64,000 bases of DNA from a bacterium YEK0313 (GTDB lineage Bacteria > Pseudomonadota > Alphaproteobacteria > Rhizobiales > Phreatobacteraceae): NCBI GenBank assembly GCA_000751295.2, contig CCMO02000001.1, positions 4,120,615-4,184,614 on the forward strand, in the 5' to 3' direction. Of this stretch, positions 38,114-46,027 are shown piece after piece (the stretch's first letter is position 1; every line of letters begins with the position of its first letter). The translations under genes were made by a program, and so were the position numbers. The notes under the pieces are model-generated. The model ran no database searches and was not told the origin of the DNA. It worked only from the letters and a program-made list of their open reading frames with translations.

Positions 38114-39624
38114 GGCAAAAGAAGAACCCCGGCGGTTTCCCGCCGAGGTTCTCACTCATTCAGCTTATGATCTGAGGATCAGATCAGAAGTTGCGCTGGA
38201 CGCGGATGGTGCCGACCCAGGCGCCTTCCTGACCACGGAACGTGTTGGACGGCGTGATGAGCGCCGGCAGGCCGTTCTGCTGGCGGGCCTGGATGTTGTG
38301 GTAGACGACTTCCACACCGAGGTCGAGGTTGCGAACCGGCGACCAGATGGTGTTCACGCCAACCGTCCAGTACTTGACGTCCCAGAGGGTGCTGGCAGCC
38401 GGCTGGTCGATGTTCGAGTACGAACCGAACACGGACGAGCGCAGGGCCGGGGTCCAGAAGTGACGGAAGCCGGCGGCGATCGACCAGGCCTTGGTGGTCT
38501 GGATGGCGCCGAGGATGACGGCCGCGTCACGCAGCTGAGTGTTCAGAGCGTTCGTGCCAGCGAGGTTGCCGGCGCCCGAAATGGTCGAGCGGTCGCCACC
38601 CTGGTTGGCGGTGCCGAAGGCGTAGTCGAGAGCGCCGTCCGTATAGACACCCTGCAACCAGAGCACGTCGCCGCGGGCGAGCATGTCGAGGTTGAGGCGG
38701 AGACCGGCACCGACGGCCCAGCCCATCTTGTCGCCGGCCTTGGCGGTCGGGACGTTGGTGATGCCGGCATAGCCGAAGTCACGCAGCTGGTGCAGCGCAC
38801 CCATGACCTGGGCCGAACCCCAGCCCTGGTCGACGCGCAGGTTCGCGACGATGTCCGGGATCTGCTGGCCGGCATAGGTCATGCCCTGAGCGCCAGACAG
38901 CGGACGCTGCAGCGAGGACGAGGTGAGCGCGCCGGGCACAGCCGCCGTGCCGTACCAGGAGTCGCTGTTGCTGTAGCGGCGGTACATCGAGTCTTCGAGC
39001 GAGACCGTGGCCGAGAAGCCCGAACCGAACGAGGCGGTGTAGGCGAGGACGGTGGTCGAGCGGGCCGTCGCGGCGAAGTTGCCGGAGAGCTGCACGTCGC
39101 CCTGGTAGAAGTTGAAGAACGAGGCCGAGAAGCCCGCCGTGATGCCGGCGAACTGGATGAAGGCGCGCTCGACGTTGATGGCGGAAGCGCGCGGCGACTG
39201 GCCGGCGCCCGAGGTGACGAGGCCCTGCGAGGAGAAGGAGCCGTCGAAGACGCCGCGATAGGCCGAGAACTGGCCGAAGGCGCGGAGCAGGCCGTACTCG
39301 GTGTTCGAGCGGGCGTCGAGGTTCAGCGTCAGACGCGCCGAGGTCGAGTAGTACTGATCGAAGTAGGAGGTGCCGAGCACCTGCGAGCCGGGGACGCCGG
39401 TATTCGCATTGAACCGGTTGCCCGGGCTCGAGTTGACGATGAAGTCGGCGCGGACGAAGCCGCCGATGCGCAGGCAGGTATCGGTGCCCGGGATGAAGAA
39501 GAAGCCGGCGCCATAGGTGTCGCAGACGCGAACGTATTCAGCCGGAGCAGCCTTGCCCGGCAGGTCGGCAGCCTGAGCGCCGGCGATGGCAACGAAGCCC
39601 GCCGCGGTGCCGAGAAGAAGGCTC
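38114..39624 (-). repeat. Inverted-repeat arm 1 (porin copy without its own start)
   Basis: This 1511-bp arm matches 44471-45979 in the opposite orientation. The match begins inside the sixth porin codon (39624) and ends just past the terminator T-run (38114). The two encoded bodies are both 479 residues long with no insertions or deletions. The arms differ in length by two bases, downstream of the stop. Beyond 39624 the flanks are unrelated. Confidence 0.9.
38117..38152 (-). terminator. Terminator of porin copy 1
   Basis: A 13-base stem with one mismatch (38123-38135 with 38140-38152) and a short loop is followed on the minus strand by TTCTTTT, directly after the porin stop. It is the counterpart of the terminator at 45941-45976 and lies inside the repeated block. 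Confidence 0.85.
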
Positions 39625-39689
39625 GGCCCTCCGCCGCGACTCGGCACCCCCGCCGCGATCGGCGGCGGTTTTTGGGCCATCTGTGCCAT
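38184..39689 (-). CDS. Omp2-type porin, copy 1, native start missing
   Basis: The body encodes an outer-membrane porin of the alphaproteobacterial Porin_2 family: AADLPGKAAPAEYVRVCDTYGAGFF at the mature N-terminus, many short beta strands and a terminal Phe (VQRNF). It forms a passive channel for small hydrophilic solutes. In the second copy the protein starts MKTVKSLLLG; here the homology stops at SLLLG. Upstream codons are unrelated (PPPIAAGVPSRGGGP) and no ribosome site precedes the in-frame ATGs at 39680, 39689 or 39752. I set 39689 as the formal start. It is intact across 479 codons but probably silent in this orientation. Confidence 0.75.
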   Translation of the reverse strand: MAQMAQKPPPIAAGVPSRGGGPSLLLGTAAGFVAIAGAQAADLPGKAAPAEYVRVCDTYGAGFFFIPGTDTCLRIGGFVRADFIVNSSPGNRFNANTGVPGSQVLGTSYFDQYYSTSARLTLNLDARSNTEYGLLRAFGQFSAYRGVFDGSFSSQGLVTSGAGQSPRASAINVERAFIQFAGITAGFSASFFNFYQGDVQLSGNFAATARSTTVLAYTASFGSGFSATVSLEDSMYRRYSNSDSWYGTAAVPGALTSSSLQRPLSGAQGMTYAGQQIPDIVANLRVDQGWGSAQVMGALHQLRDFGYAGITNVPTAKAGDKMGWAVGAGLRLNLDMLARGDVLWLQGVYTDGALDYAFGTANQGGDRSTISGAGNLAGTNALNTQLRDAAVILGAIQTTKAWSIAAGFRHFWTPALRSSVFGSYSNIDQPAASTLWDVKYWTVGVNTIWSPVRNLDLGVEVVYHNIQARQQNGLPALITPSNTFRGQEGAWVGTIRVQRNF

Positions 39690-39777
39690 GCAGGCAGGCC
39701 ATCGCAAAAAGCTGGGCCCATTGCATCGCCTTCGCCTTGCCAATCGCCGCATTCGCGGGCATAGAGGCGGCCATCGT

Positions 39778-39870
39778 GGAGACGTGGCCGAGTGGCTGAA
39801 GGCGCTCGTTTGCTAAACGAGTGTACGCTCAAAAGGTGTACCGAGGGTTCGAATCCCTCCGTCTCCGCCA
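39778..39870 (+). tRNA. tRNA-Ser (anticodon GCT)
   Basis: This 93-nt class-II tRNA begins GGAGACG and ends CGTCTCC G CCA with encoded CCA. The anticodon loop TTGCTAA gives GCT, reading AGC/AGU. The long variable arm (GTACGCTCAAAAGGTGTAC) and T-arm GGGTTCGAATCCC complete the fold. It lies between the 5'-truncated porin and a DUF6481 gene, inside the segment bounded by the inverted porin repeats. No second copy of its 3' end was found nearby, so it is not shown to be an integration site. Confidence 0.97.
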
Positions 39871-40024
39871 GATTTTTGGGGAATGCAGACGAAACCTGGA
39901 GTTTTCTCGATCAGGTCCGGCGCAGTCGCTTGAACCTCACCGGGCAGGCGAATCCCCAAAAGCTCCGCGATGTCCGGGCATCGTTCCCCATGAACGGCCG
40001 ACAGGCATCGCGGCGGCACAGCCG

Positions 40025-40429
40025 GTGAAGCATCGAAGTCTATCCACCAGCACCAATCAGGGCCCACCACCTTTGTCGATCCAGCATCAGACCAGCTTCA
40101 ATGGACGTCGCGAAGCCTCCGAGAAGGCGAAACAGGCACTTCTCGAAAAGTTCAAGGCGCGCCCGGGACCTGACGATCCCGAGCGGATGAAGCGAGAGGC
40201 GGCGCGGCGAGCCATTGTCGAGGCGCGCGAGGCGCGCGAGGCGGCCCGTGCCGCCGAGCGGGAGGCCAAGGCGGCTCAGGAAGCCGCCGAGCGGGCAGCG
40301 CGTGAGGAAGAGGAGCGGGCCCGCGAGGCCGAGCGCCGCGCGCAGATCGAGGCCGACCGCCCCAAGGCCATGCTGCGCGAAGCCGTGCTCTATGCGACGC
40401 AACGTGCCCAGCGTGGGTCGCGCCGCTGA
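40025..40429 (+). CDS. DUF6481-like small charged coiled-coil protein
   Basis: This protein has about 134 residues from GTG 40025; a TTG at 40074 is an alternative. The segment TSFNGRREASEKAKQALLEKFKARPG matches the opening of the DUF6481 family, and the rest is an alanine, glutamate and arginine-rich helix (REAREAARAAEREAKAAQEA) likely to form a coiled coil. It ends PKAMLREAVLYATQ. Function unknown. A strong terminator (40465-40496) follows. The open frame continues upstream into tRNA-Ser, which is artefactual. Confidence 0.75.
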   Translation: MKHRSLSTSTNQGPPPLSIQHQTSFNGRREASEKAKQALLEKFKARPGPDDPERMKREAARRAIVEAREAREAARAAEREAKAAQEAAERAAREEEERAREAERRAQIEADRPKAMLREAVLYATQRAQRGSRR

Positions 40430-40464
40430 CGCCGTCGCGTCCCACGCGCCCGCATCATCATCGG

Positions 40465-40496
40465 AAAAAGGCCGGCTTTCGAGCCGGCCTTTTTTA
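40465..40496 (+). terminator. Intrinsic terminator after the DUF6481-like gene
   Basis: AAAAAGGCCGGCT (40465-40477), a TTCG loop, and AGCCGGCCTTTTT (40482-40494) make a perfect 13-bp stem with a T tail running to about 40496. It ends the gene to the left and isolates the AsnC-type gene to the right. Confidence 0.93.
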
Positions 40497-40570
40497 TTGC
40501 GCCGAGCCGGGCCGACGCCGCCGGCACGCGGACGGCATGCTGCAAAAACAGCCGATCCTCTTGCCAAATC

Positions 40571-40615
40571 GAAAATTTTATTCTCATATCCTGATGAAAA
40601 TCAGGCATGTGAGAA
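40571..40615. promoter_or_regulatory. Candidate AsnC/Lrp operator upstream of its own gene
   Basis: An imperfect palindrome pairs TTCTCATATCCTGAT (40581-40595) with ATCAGGCATGTGAGAA (40600-40615). It is preceded by GAAAATTTTATTCT (40571-40584), a motif that recurs at 41250-41263 before the ABC operon. The site lies about 60-105 bp upstream of the AsnC-type start, in an AT-rich patch. Autoregulation is the usual pattern in this family. Confidence 0.5.
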
Positions 40616-40676
40616 AAAATATCCTCATCTGCCTCGCTTGGCGAAACGCCATGTTCTTTTCGAGGTTCAGCAGAGA

Positions 40677-41144
40677 ATGGATGCCATCGACCGCAAGATC
40701 CTGACGATTCTCCAGGATGACGCCACCATATCGATCGCCGAACTCGCCGAGCGGGTGCACCTGTCGCAGACCCCCTGCTGGAAACGAATCCAGAAGCTCG
40801 AGGCGAACGGCTTCATCGTCCGCCGTGTCGCGCTGGTGTCTCCGGAAAAGCTCGGGCTCGGCCTGACGGTCTTCGTGTCCATCGAAACATCGGACCATTC
40901 GCGCGAATGGCTCGGCAAGTTCGCCGAGACGGTTTCGGCTCTGCCCGAAGTGATGGAATTCTACCGGATGGCCGGGGACGTCGACTACATGCTCCGTGTC
41001 GTTGTCACCGACATGGCCGCCTATGACACGTTCTACAAGCGGCTGATCGAGGCGATCCCGTTGAAGAACGTCACCTCTCGCTTCGCCATGGAACGCATCA
41101 AGTCGACCACGGCCTACCAGGTCCCGGCACTGCCCAAGCCCTGA
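40677..41144 (+). CDS. Lrp/AsnC-family transcriptional regulator
   Basis: This 155-residue Lrp/AsnC protein has an N-terminal helix-turn-helix (MDAIDRKILTILQDDATISIAELAERVHLS; recognition helix QTPCWKRIQKLEANGFI) and a C-terminal RAM domain (about residues 65-150) with EVMEFYRMAGDVDYMLRVVV, which binds amino-acid effectors and makes octamers. ATG 40677 gives the family-length protein; upstream open frame is not homologous. It lies 153 bp before an aliphatic sulfonate/nitrate-type ABC operon with a shared AT-rich motif in both leaders, so I infer it regulates that operon. Confidence 0.93.
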   Translation: MDAIDRKILTILQDDATISIAELAERVHLSQTPCWKRIQKLEANGFIVRRVALVSPEKLGLGLTVFVSIETSDHSREWLGKFAETVSALPEVMEFYRMAGDVDYMLRVVVTDMAAYDTFYKRLIEAIPLKNVTSRFAMERIKSTTAYQVPALPKP

Positions 41145-41207
41145 CGGATCGATTGTTCCCCCCTTGAGCCTGCCTGTAAAAATATTCCGCTGAAATTCCG
41201 GACAGTT

Positions 41208-41268
41208 CGGAGATGAAATTCTCCGCAGATCGAAGTTCTTGCGGCAGCAGAAAATTTCATTCTATCTC
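41208..41268 (+). promoter_or_regulatory. Candidate regulatory site before the ABC operon
   Basis: A perfect inverted repeat CGGAGA-TGAAAT-TCTCCG (41208-41225) is followed by GAAAATTTCATTCTATCTC (41250-41268), almost the same as the motif at 40571 before the AsnC-type gene (13 of the first 14 bases). The second element ends 29 bp before the binding-protein start. Confidence 0.45.
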
Positions 41269-41297
41269 AAGCCCAATCTCTGGCCGTCGGATCTCTC

Positions 41298-42323
41298 ATG
41301 TCGCTGTCTCGCCGTCTCCTCATCGCTGCCCCTGTGGTGGCCACCTTTGCCTCGCGGGCCGCCGCCCAGGGCGCCGCACCGATCACGGCCAGGATCGGCG
41401 TCATCCCAATTCTCGCCGCCGCTCCCGTCTATGTCGCCGATCGCGAAGGCTGGCTGAAGGAGGCCGGGCTCGGCACGACCTATACGACCTTCGAATCCGG
41501 CCCGAACATGATCCAGGCGCTGGCTTCGGGAACCATCGACATCTATGTCGCGGGCGTTGCCCCGCTCGGTGTCGCCCGCTCGCGCGGCATCGACATCAAG
41601 GTGGTGGCGACCACCGCGGTTGAGGAAATGACTGCGGTAGTGACGCCGAAGCTTGCGCGTTTCTTCACGCCCGGCACGGCACCGGCGGAGGCGTTCAAGC
41701 GCTATCGGGCCGCGACCGGCCAGCCCGCCCGCATGGCGACGCAGCCGGCAGGCTCCGTGCCCAATACGACGCTGCAGCATTGGCTGTGGGAGGTGACCAA
41801 GACCGACAAGGCCGACGCCACCGTCGTGCCGATGGGGATCGACGCCACGCAGCAGGCCGTCCTCGTCGGCGCCGTGGAGGGCGCAACCATTCGCGAGCCG
41901 GCCGTGACCATCGTCACGCAGCGCGATCCCGGCATCAAGATCGTCGCCCTCGGCGGCGAAATGTTTCCGAACCAGCCGGGCACCGTCGTCGCGGTGACCC
42001 AGGCCTTCCTGCAGCGCCATCCCGACAAGGTCCAGGCGCTGGTCGGTGCCGTCGCCCGGGCGGTCGCGCTGATCAAGCGTGATCCCGGCCGTGCTGCACC
42101 GCCCGTCGAACAGGCCCTCGGCAAGGGCATCGTCGACACGGCCACCATCGCCAAGGCGCTGGTTTCGCCGGCGTCGAAATTCACCGCGGACCCGCGCAGC
42201 ATCGTCGAGGCGACCGCCGCCCTGCAGCGCTATCAGGTCCAGCTCGGCGCGCTCGACCGCGAAGTGCCGCTGGACGGCCTGTTCGACGCGAGCTTCTTCG
42301 AGCGCGCCGCTGCCGGACAGTGA
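41298..42323 (+). CDS. ABC transporter substrate-binding protein (sulfonate/nitrate/taurine family)
   Basis: This 341-residue periplasmic protein of the NMT1/SsuA-like family has an N-terminal signal peptide (SRRLLIAAPVVATFASRAAAQ). The mature domain includes ARIGVIPILAAAPVYVADREGWLKEAGL and QALASGTIDIYVAGVAPLGVARSRGIDIKVV, the ligand-cleft signature of sulfonate, nitrate, bicarbonate and thiamine-precursor binders. A late LIKRDPGRAAPPVEQAL segment is typical. Substrate not determinable. It is followed five bases after its stop by the permease, and then the ATPase; together they form a complete importer. Confidence 0.9.
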   Translation: MSLSRRLLIAAPVVATFASRAAAQGAAPITARIGVIPILAAAPVYVADREGWLKEAGLGTTYTTFESGPNMIQALASGTIDIYVAGVAPLGVARSRGIDIKVVATTAVEEMTAVVTPKLARFFTPGTAPAEAFKRYRAATGQPARMATQPAGSVPNTTLQHWLWEVTKTDKADATVVPMGIDATQQAVLVGAVEGATIREPAVTIVTQRDPGIKIVALGGEMFPNQPGTVVAVTQAFLQRHPDKVQALVGAVARAVALIKRDPGRAAPPVEQALGKGIVDTATIAKALVSPASKFTADPRSIVEATAALQRYQVQLGALDREVPLDGLFDASFFERAAAGQ

Positions 42324-42327
42324 TCCC

Positions 42328-43077
42328 GTGAAATCCCTGCGCATCCTGCTGCCGCTGGTCGGCCTTGCCGGCTTTCTCAGCCTGTGGGAGGCCGCACCGC
42401 GGCTGGGCCTGGTCAATGCCGCGTTCCTGCCGCCGCCGAGCGTCCTGCCGGCGGCGTTCTGGCGCGAGCTGTCGAGCGGCGCGTGGCTGGAGGCGATCCG
42501 CAGCAGCCTCGGCCACTATGTGATGGGCCTGACCGTCGGCGCCGCCCTCGGTGTTGGGCTCGGCATCGCCACCGGCATGTATCGGCCCGTCGAAAGCCTG
42601 GCCTCGTGGGTCGTCCGCCTGCTGCGGCCGATCCCAGGCCTGGCCTGGGTGCCTTTCGCCATCATCTGGTTCGGCGTTTCGCCGGCCGCCGCCGTCTTCA
42701 TCATTGCGGTCGGCGTGTTCTGGATCGTCTATTTTGCTGCTCACGGGGCCGTCCGCACGGTCGACCGCGACCTCATCGAGGTCGCCGATGCCTTCGGCTT
42801 CCGCTCCGGGCCGGAGCGGCTCCTCAAAGTCCTGCTGCCCGCGGCGACGCCCGGCATTCTCGTTGGCCTGCGCACCGCGATCGGACAGGCCTGGATGGCG
42901 GTCGTCGCGGCCGAGATCTTCGGCGTCCCCGGTCTCGGGCAGCGCATGATGCAGGCATCGAGCCTGCTCGCGACCGATATCGTGGTGATCTACATGCTGA
43001 CCATGGCCGCGCTCTACGGCCTGCTCGACACCGCCTTCGTGGCCCTGCAGGGATGGCTCCTCCGATGGCGGGCGTGA
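42328..43077 (+). CDS. ABC transporter permease (SsuC/TauC-like)
   Basis: This 249-residue permease of the BPD-transport type has about six membrane helices. The EAA loop appears as EVADAFGFRSGPERLLKVLLPAATPGILVGLRTAIGQAW, typical of SsuC/TauC/NrtB. GTG 42328 follows the binding-protein stop by four bases. PSVLPAAFWRELSSGAWLEAIRSSLGHYVMG at the N-terminus is characteristic of sulfonate-type permeases. The 3' end overlaps the ATPase gene, so expression is coupled. Confidence 0.92.
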   Translation: MKSLRILLPLVGLAGFLSLWEAAPRLGLVNAAFLPPPSVLPAAFWRELSSGAWLEAIRSSLGHYVMGLTVGAALGVGLGIATGMYRPVESLASWVVRLLRPIPGLAWVPFAIIWFGVSPAAAVFIIAVGVFWIVYFAAHGAVRTVDRDLIEVADAFGFRSGPERLLKVLLPAATPGILVGLRTAIGQAWMAVVAAEIFGVPGLGQRMMQASSLLATDIVVIYMLTMAALYGLLDTAFVALQGWLLRWRA

Positions 43078-43832
43078 TCGAGATCCGTGGCCTGGCGCTC
43101 GCTTTCGAGCGTGACGGCCGGCGCAACGAGGTCCTGGCCGGCCTCGACCTCTCCGTGGCGCGCGGCGAATTTCTGGCGATTGTCGGCCCGTCCGGGGTCG
43201 GTAAATCGACGCTTCTGCGCGTGCTCATGGACCTTGCCAAGCCGACCGCGGGCCATGTCGAGATCGCGGCCGCGGCACCGGGGCGGCGCGCCCTGGCCTT
43301 CGTGTTTCAGGATGCCCGCCTCCTGCCGTGGCGCAAGGTGATCGACAATGTCGCCTTCGGCCTCGAAAAAAACGGCCTTGGCCGGCGCGAACGGCATGCA
43401 AAAGCCCGCGAAGCGCTGGGCATCGTCGGCTTGACGGATCTGGCCGACCGCTGGCCACACCAGCTTTCGGGCGGCCAGCGCCAGCGGGTGGCGCTTGCCC
43501 GGGCGTTGGCGGTCGATCCGGACGTCCTGCTCATGGACGAACCCTTTTCCGCGCTCGACGCCATCACGCGCGAGGGCCTGCAGGACGAGTTGACGCGGAT
43601 CCGCCAGGCCACCGGCAAGACGATCATCTTCGTGACCCACGATATCGACGAAGCCACCTATCTTGCCGATCGCATCGTCGTGCTGGCCGGATCGCCCGGG
43701 CGGATCGCCGGCCTTCACGCGATCGACCTGCCCCATCCGCGCGAGCGGCTCGATCTGGGGCTGCAGGGCACCGTGCGCGCCGTCCGCGCCGCGCTCGAAG
43801 GTGAACTGGTGGTTGACGGCGCGTCGATCTGA
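43065..43832 (+). CDS. ABC transporter ATPase (SsuB/TauB-like)
   Basis: This 255-residue ATPase has Walker A GPSGVGKST, Q-loop FVFQDARLLPW, signature LSGGQRQRVALARAL, Walker B LLMDEPFSALD and switch histidine THDIDEA. The VFQDARLLPWRKVIDNVAFGLE block is diagnostic of the nitrate/sulfonate/taurine group. ATG 43065 is slightly preferred to ATG 43053 because it begins directly with the MAGVIEIRGLAL fold start. It completes the importer encoded from 41298. The operon ends here; no terminator is obvious. Confidence 0.93.
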   Translation: MAGVIEIRGLALAFERDGRRNEVLAGLDLSVARGEFLAIVGPSGVGKSTLLRVLMDLAKPTAGHVEIAAAAPGRRALAFVFQDARLLPWRKVIDNVAFGLEKNGLGRRERHAKAREALGIVGLTDLADRWPHQLSGGQRQRVALARALAVDPDVLLMDEPFSALDAITREGLQDELTRIRQATGKTIIFVTHDIDEATYLADRIVVLAGSPGRIAGLHAIDLPHPRERLDLGLQGTVRAVRAALEGELVVDGASI

Positions 43833-44456
43833 CGGATCGGAACGCGGTGCATTTTGAAGCCCGCGCAACCCCCACGGGATTCGGCCTTCGCTCGGAACCT
43901 TGCGAATCCGCGCGGCGCGGGTGCCGAGTCGCGAGTGGCGCGATTTGCCGATCGAAAACATCAAAACCACCGGTGTTTCAGCCATTTTCAATGGATTTAA
44001 GCGCGTGGCGCGCACGAATCGCTCGCGTGGCGGCTGACGCGGCGGTGTAACGAGGGGTCCCGCGCCGCCCGGATCCCGGTGCGCCTCACAGGTTAACGGC
44101 CGGCCTTCCGGGGTAGATCAAAATTGATCTCATTCCGTAAGGGTTTGCCTGATGTTTTCAGGCTTTCCGGGCGGTTAACGGCTGCGTGGCCTTCTTGCAA
44201 CAGTCCGGGGCAAAGCGCGGCGCGATCCTATGTGGCACATTGTTTCCGTTGATTGCAGCAGAGCCATCGGCAATGGTGACGCTGCGACGAAGGGGGGCAC
44301 CCCCGTCGCACCGCCTCTCTTGGGTTCGAAGGTTTCTCCGACCCGCGAAGACAAGACAGGCGGCTCGCGGGGAATTAAGGGCGAAGGCTCGTCGGGGAAC
44401 CGGCAAGATCAACGAACCCCAGCTCCCTTTCAGGAGAAACTTTGGAGGTCTACAAT
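43833..44456. other. Intergenic leader of porin copy 2
   Basis: No gene is supported in this 624-bp stretch. It contains several AT-rich patches (44120-44150) and ends with a good ribosome site (AGGAGAAAC, then TTTGGAGG) right before the porin start. A long 5' leader is likely. The best hexamer pair I could find (TTGCAA at 44195 with CTATGT at 44228) is 27 bp apart and too far for a normal promoter, so the promoter is not assigned. Confidence 0.4.
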
Positions 44457-45911
44457 ATGAAGACGGTTAAGAGCCTTCTTCTCGGCACCGCGGCGGGCTT
44501 CGTTGCCATCGCCGGCGCTCAGGCTGCCGACCTGCCGGGCAAGGCTGCTCCGGCTGAATACGTTCGCGTCTGCGACACCTATGGCGCCGGCTTCTTCTTC
44601 ATCCCGGGCACCGATACCTGCCTGCGCATCGGCGGCTTCGTCCGCGCCGACTACATCATCAACTCGAGCCCGGGCAACCGTCTCAATGCGAACACCGGCG
44701 TGGCCGGCTGGCAGGTTCTCGGCACCTCCTACTTCGATCAGCTCTACTCGACCTCGGCGCGTCTGACGCTGAACCTCGACGCCCGCTCGAACACCGAGTA
44801 CGGCCTGCTCCGCGCCTTCGGCCAGTTCTCGGCCTATCGCGGCGTCTTCGACGGCTCCTTCTCCTCGCAGGGCCTCGTGACCTCGGGCGCCGGCCAGTCG
44901 CCGCGCGCTTCCGCCATCAACGTCGAGCGCGCCTTCATCCAGTTCGCCGGCATCACGGCGGGCTTCTCGGCTTCGTTCTTCAACTTCTACCAGGGCGACG
45001 TGCAGCTCTCCGGCAACTTCGCCGCGACGGCCCGCTCGACCACCGTCCTCGCCTACACCGCCTCGTTCGGTTCGGGCTTCTCGGCCACGGTCTCGCTCGA
45101 AGACTCCATGTACCGCCGCTACAGCAACAGCGACTCGTGGTTCGGCACGACCGCTGCGCCCGGCGCGCTCACCCCGTCCTCGCTGCAGCGTCCGCTGTCC
45201 GGCGCTCAGGGCATGACCTATGCCGGTCAGCAGATCCCGGACATCGTCGCCAACCTGCGCGTCGACCAGGGCTGGGGTTCGGCCCAGGTCATGGGTGCGC
45301 TGCACCAGCTGCGTGACTTCGGCTATGCCGGCATCACCAACGTCCCGACCGCCAAGGCCGGCGACAAGATGGGCTGGGCCGTCGGTGCCGGTCTGCGCCT
45401 CAACCTCGACATGCTCGCCCGCGGCGACGTGCTCTGGTTGCAGGGTGTCTATACGGACGGCGCTCTCGACTACGCCTTCGGCACCGCCAACCAGGGTGGC
45501 GATCGCTCGACCATTTCGGGCGCCGGCAACCTCGCTGGTACGAACGCTCTGAACACCCAGCTCCGTGACGCGGCCGTCATCCTCGGCGCCATCCAGACCA
45601 CCAAGGCCTGGTCGGTCGCCGCCGGCTTCCGTCACTTCTGGACCCCGGCTCTGCGCTCGTCCGTGTTCGGTGCCTATTCGAACATCGACCAGCCGGTCGC
45701 CAGCTCGCTCTGGGACATCAAGTACTGGAACGTCGGCGTGAACACCATCTGGTCGCCGGTTCGCAACCTCGACCTCGGCGTGGAAGTCGTCTACCACAAC
45801 ATCCAGGCTCGCACGCAGGCTGGTGGCCCGCCGGTCATCGCCCCGAGCAACACCTTCCGTGGTCAGGAAGGCGCCTGGGTCGGCACCATCCGCATCCAGC
45901 GCAACTTCTGA
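44457..45911 (+). CDS. Omp2-type porin, copy 2, intact
   Basis: This 484-residue porin has a normal signal peptide (MKTVKSLLLGTAAGFVAIAGAQA), cleaved before ADLPGK. It belongs to the Porin_2 family of alphaproteobacteria, related to Brucella Omp2a/2b, with the same AEYVRVCDTYGAGFFFIPGTDTC start, 16-strand-type alternating beta pattern and terminal Phe (IRIQRNF). It should trimerise in the outer membrane as a general diffusion channel. ATG 44457 is preceded by TTTGGAGG. It differs from copy 1 at about 23 of 479 shared positions, clustered in five or six short stretches that probably map to loops. Confidence 0.93.
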   Translation: MKTVKSLLLGTAAGFVAIAGAQAADLPGKAAPAEYVRVCDTYGAGFFFIPGTDTCLRIGGFVRADYIINSSPGNRLNANTGVAGWQVLGTSYFDQLYSTSARLTLNLDARSNTEYGLLRAFGQFSAYRGVFDGSFSSQGLVTSGAGQSPRASAINVERAFIQFAGITAGFSASFFNFYQGDVQLSGNFAATARSTTVLAYTASFGSGFSATVSLEDSMYRRYSNSDSWFGTTAAPGALTPSSLQRPLSGAQGMTYAGQQIPDIVANLRVDQGWGSAQVMGALHQLRDFGYAGITNVPTAKAGDKMGWAVGAGLRLNLDMLARGDVLWLQGVYTDGALDYAFGTANQGGDRSTISGAGNLAGTNALNTQLRDAAVILGAIQTTKAWSVAAGFRHFWTPALRSSVFGAYSNIDQPVASSLWDIKYWNVGVNTIWSPVRNLDLGVEVVYHNIQARTQAGGPPVIAPSNTFRGQEGAWVGTIRIQRNF

Positions 45912-45979
45912 TCTGATCCTCAGATCATAAGCTGAAAACGAGAACCCCGGCGGGAAACCGCCGGGGTTCTTCTTTTGCC
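44471..45979 (+). repeat. Inverted-repeat arm 2 (expressed porin copy)
   Basis: This arm is the plus-strand counterpart of 38114-39624, running from codon 6 of porin copy 2 through its terminator. The two arms face away from each other, with 4.85 kb of single-copy sequence between them. Recombination between them would invert that segment and exchange the porin 5' ends. Confidence 0.9.
45941..45976 (+). terminator. Terminator of porin copy 2
   Basis: AGAACCCCGGCGG (45941-45953), a GAAA loop, and the perfect complement at 45958-45970 are followed by TCTTTT. It lies 29 bases after the porin stop and separates the porin from the convergent recombinase gene. Confidence 0.93.
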
Positions 45980-46027
45980 GAAAAGACGATCGACGAAGCG
46001 CAGCGAAAACACTGCCCTTCCCTCCCC

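Noticed and set aside
35275..38175. A 966-codon open frame on the plus strand across the OmpA/BON gene
   Set aside because: It is antisense to a gene with clear domains and repeats. Its composition (His, Arg, Gly, Ala rich) is a typical GC-rich shadow.
39813..40070. Small minus-strand frame with GGDGGIRTLGT near tRNA-Ser
   Set aside because: This peptide is a well-known artefact of translating tRNA genes.
44195..44233. TTGCAA ... CTATGT as the porin promoter
   Set aside because: The hexamers are 27 bp apart, too far for a standard promoter.
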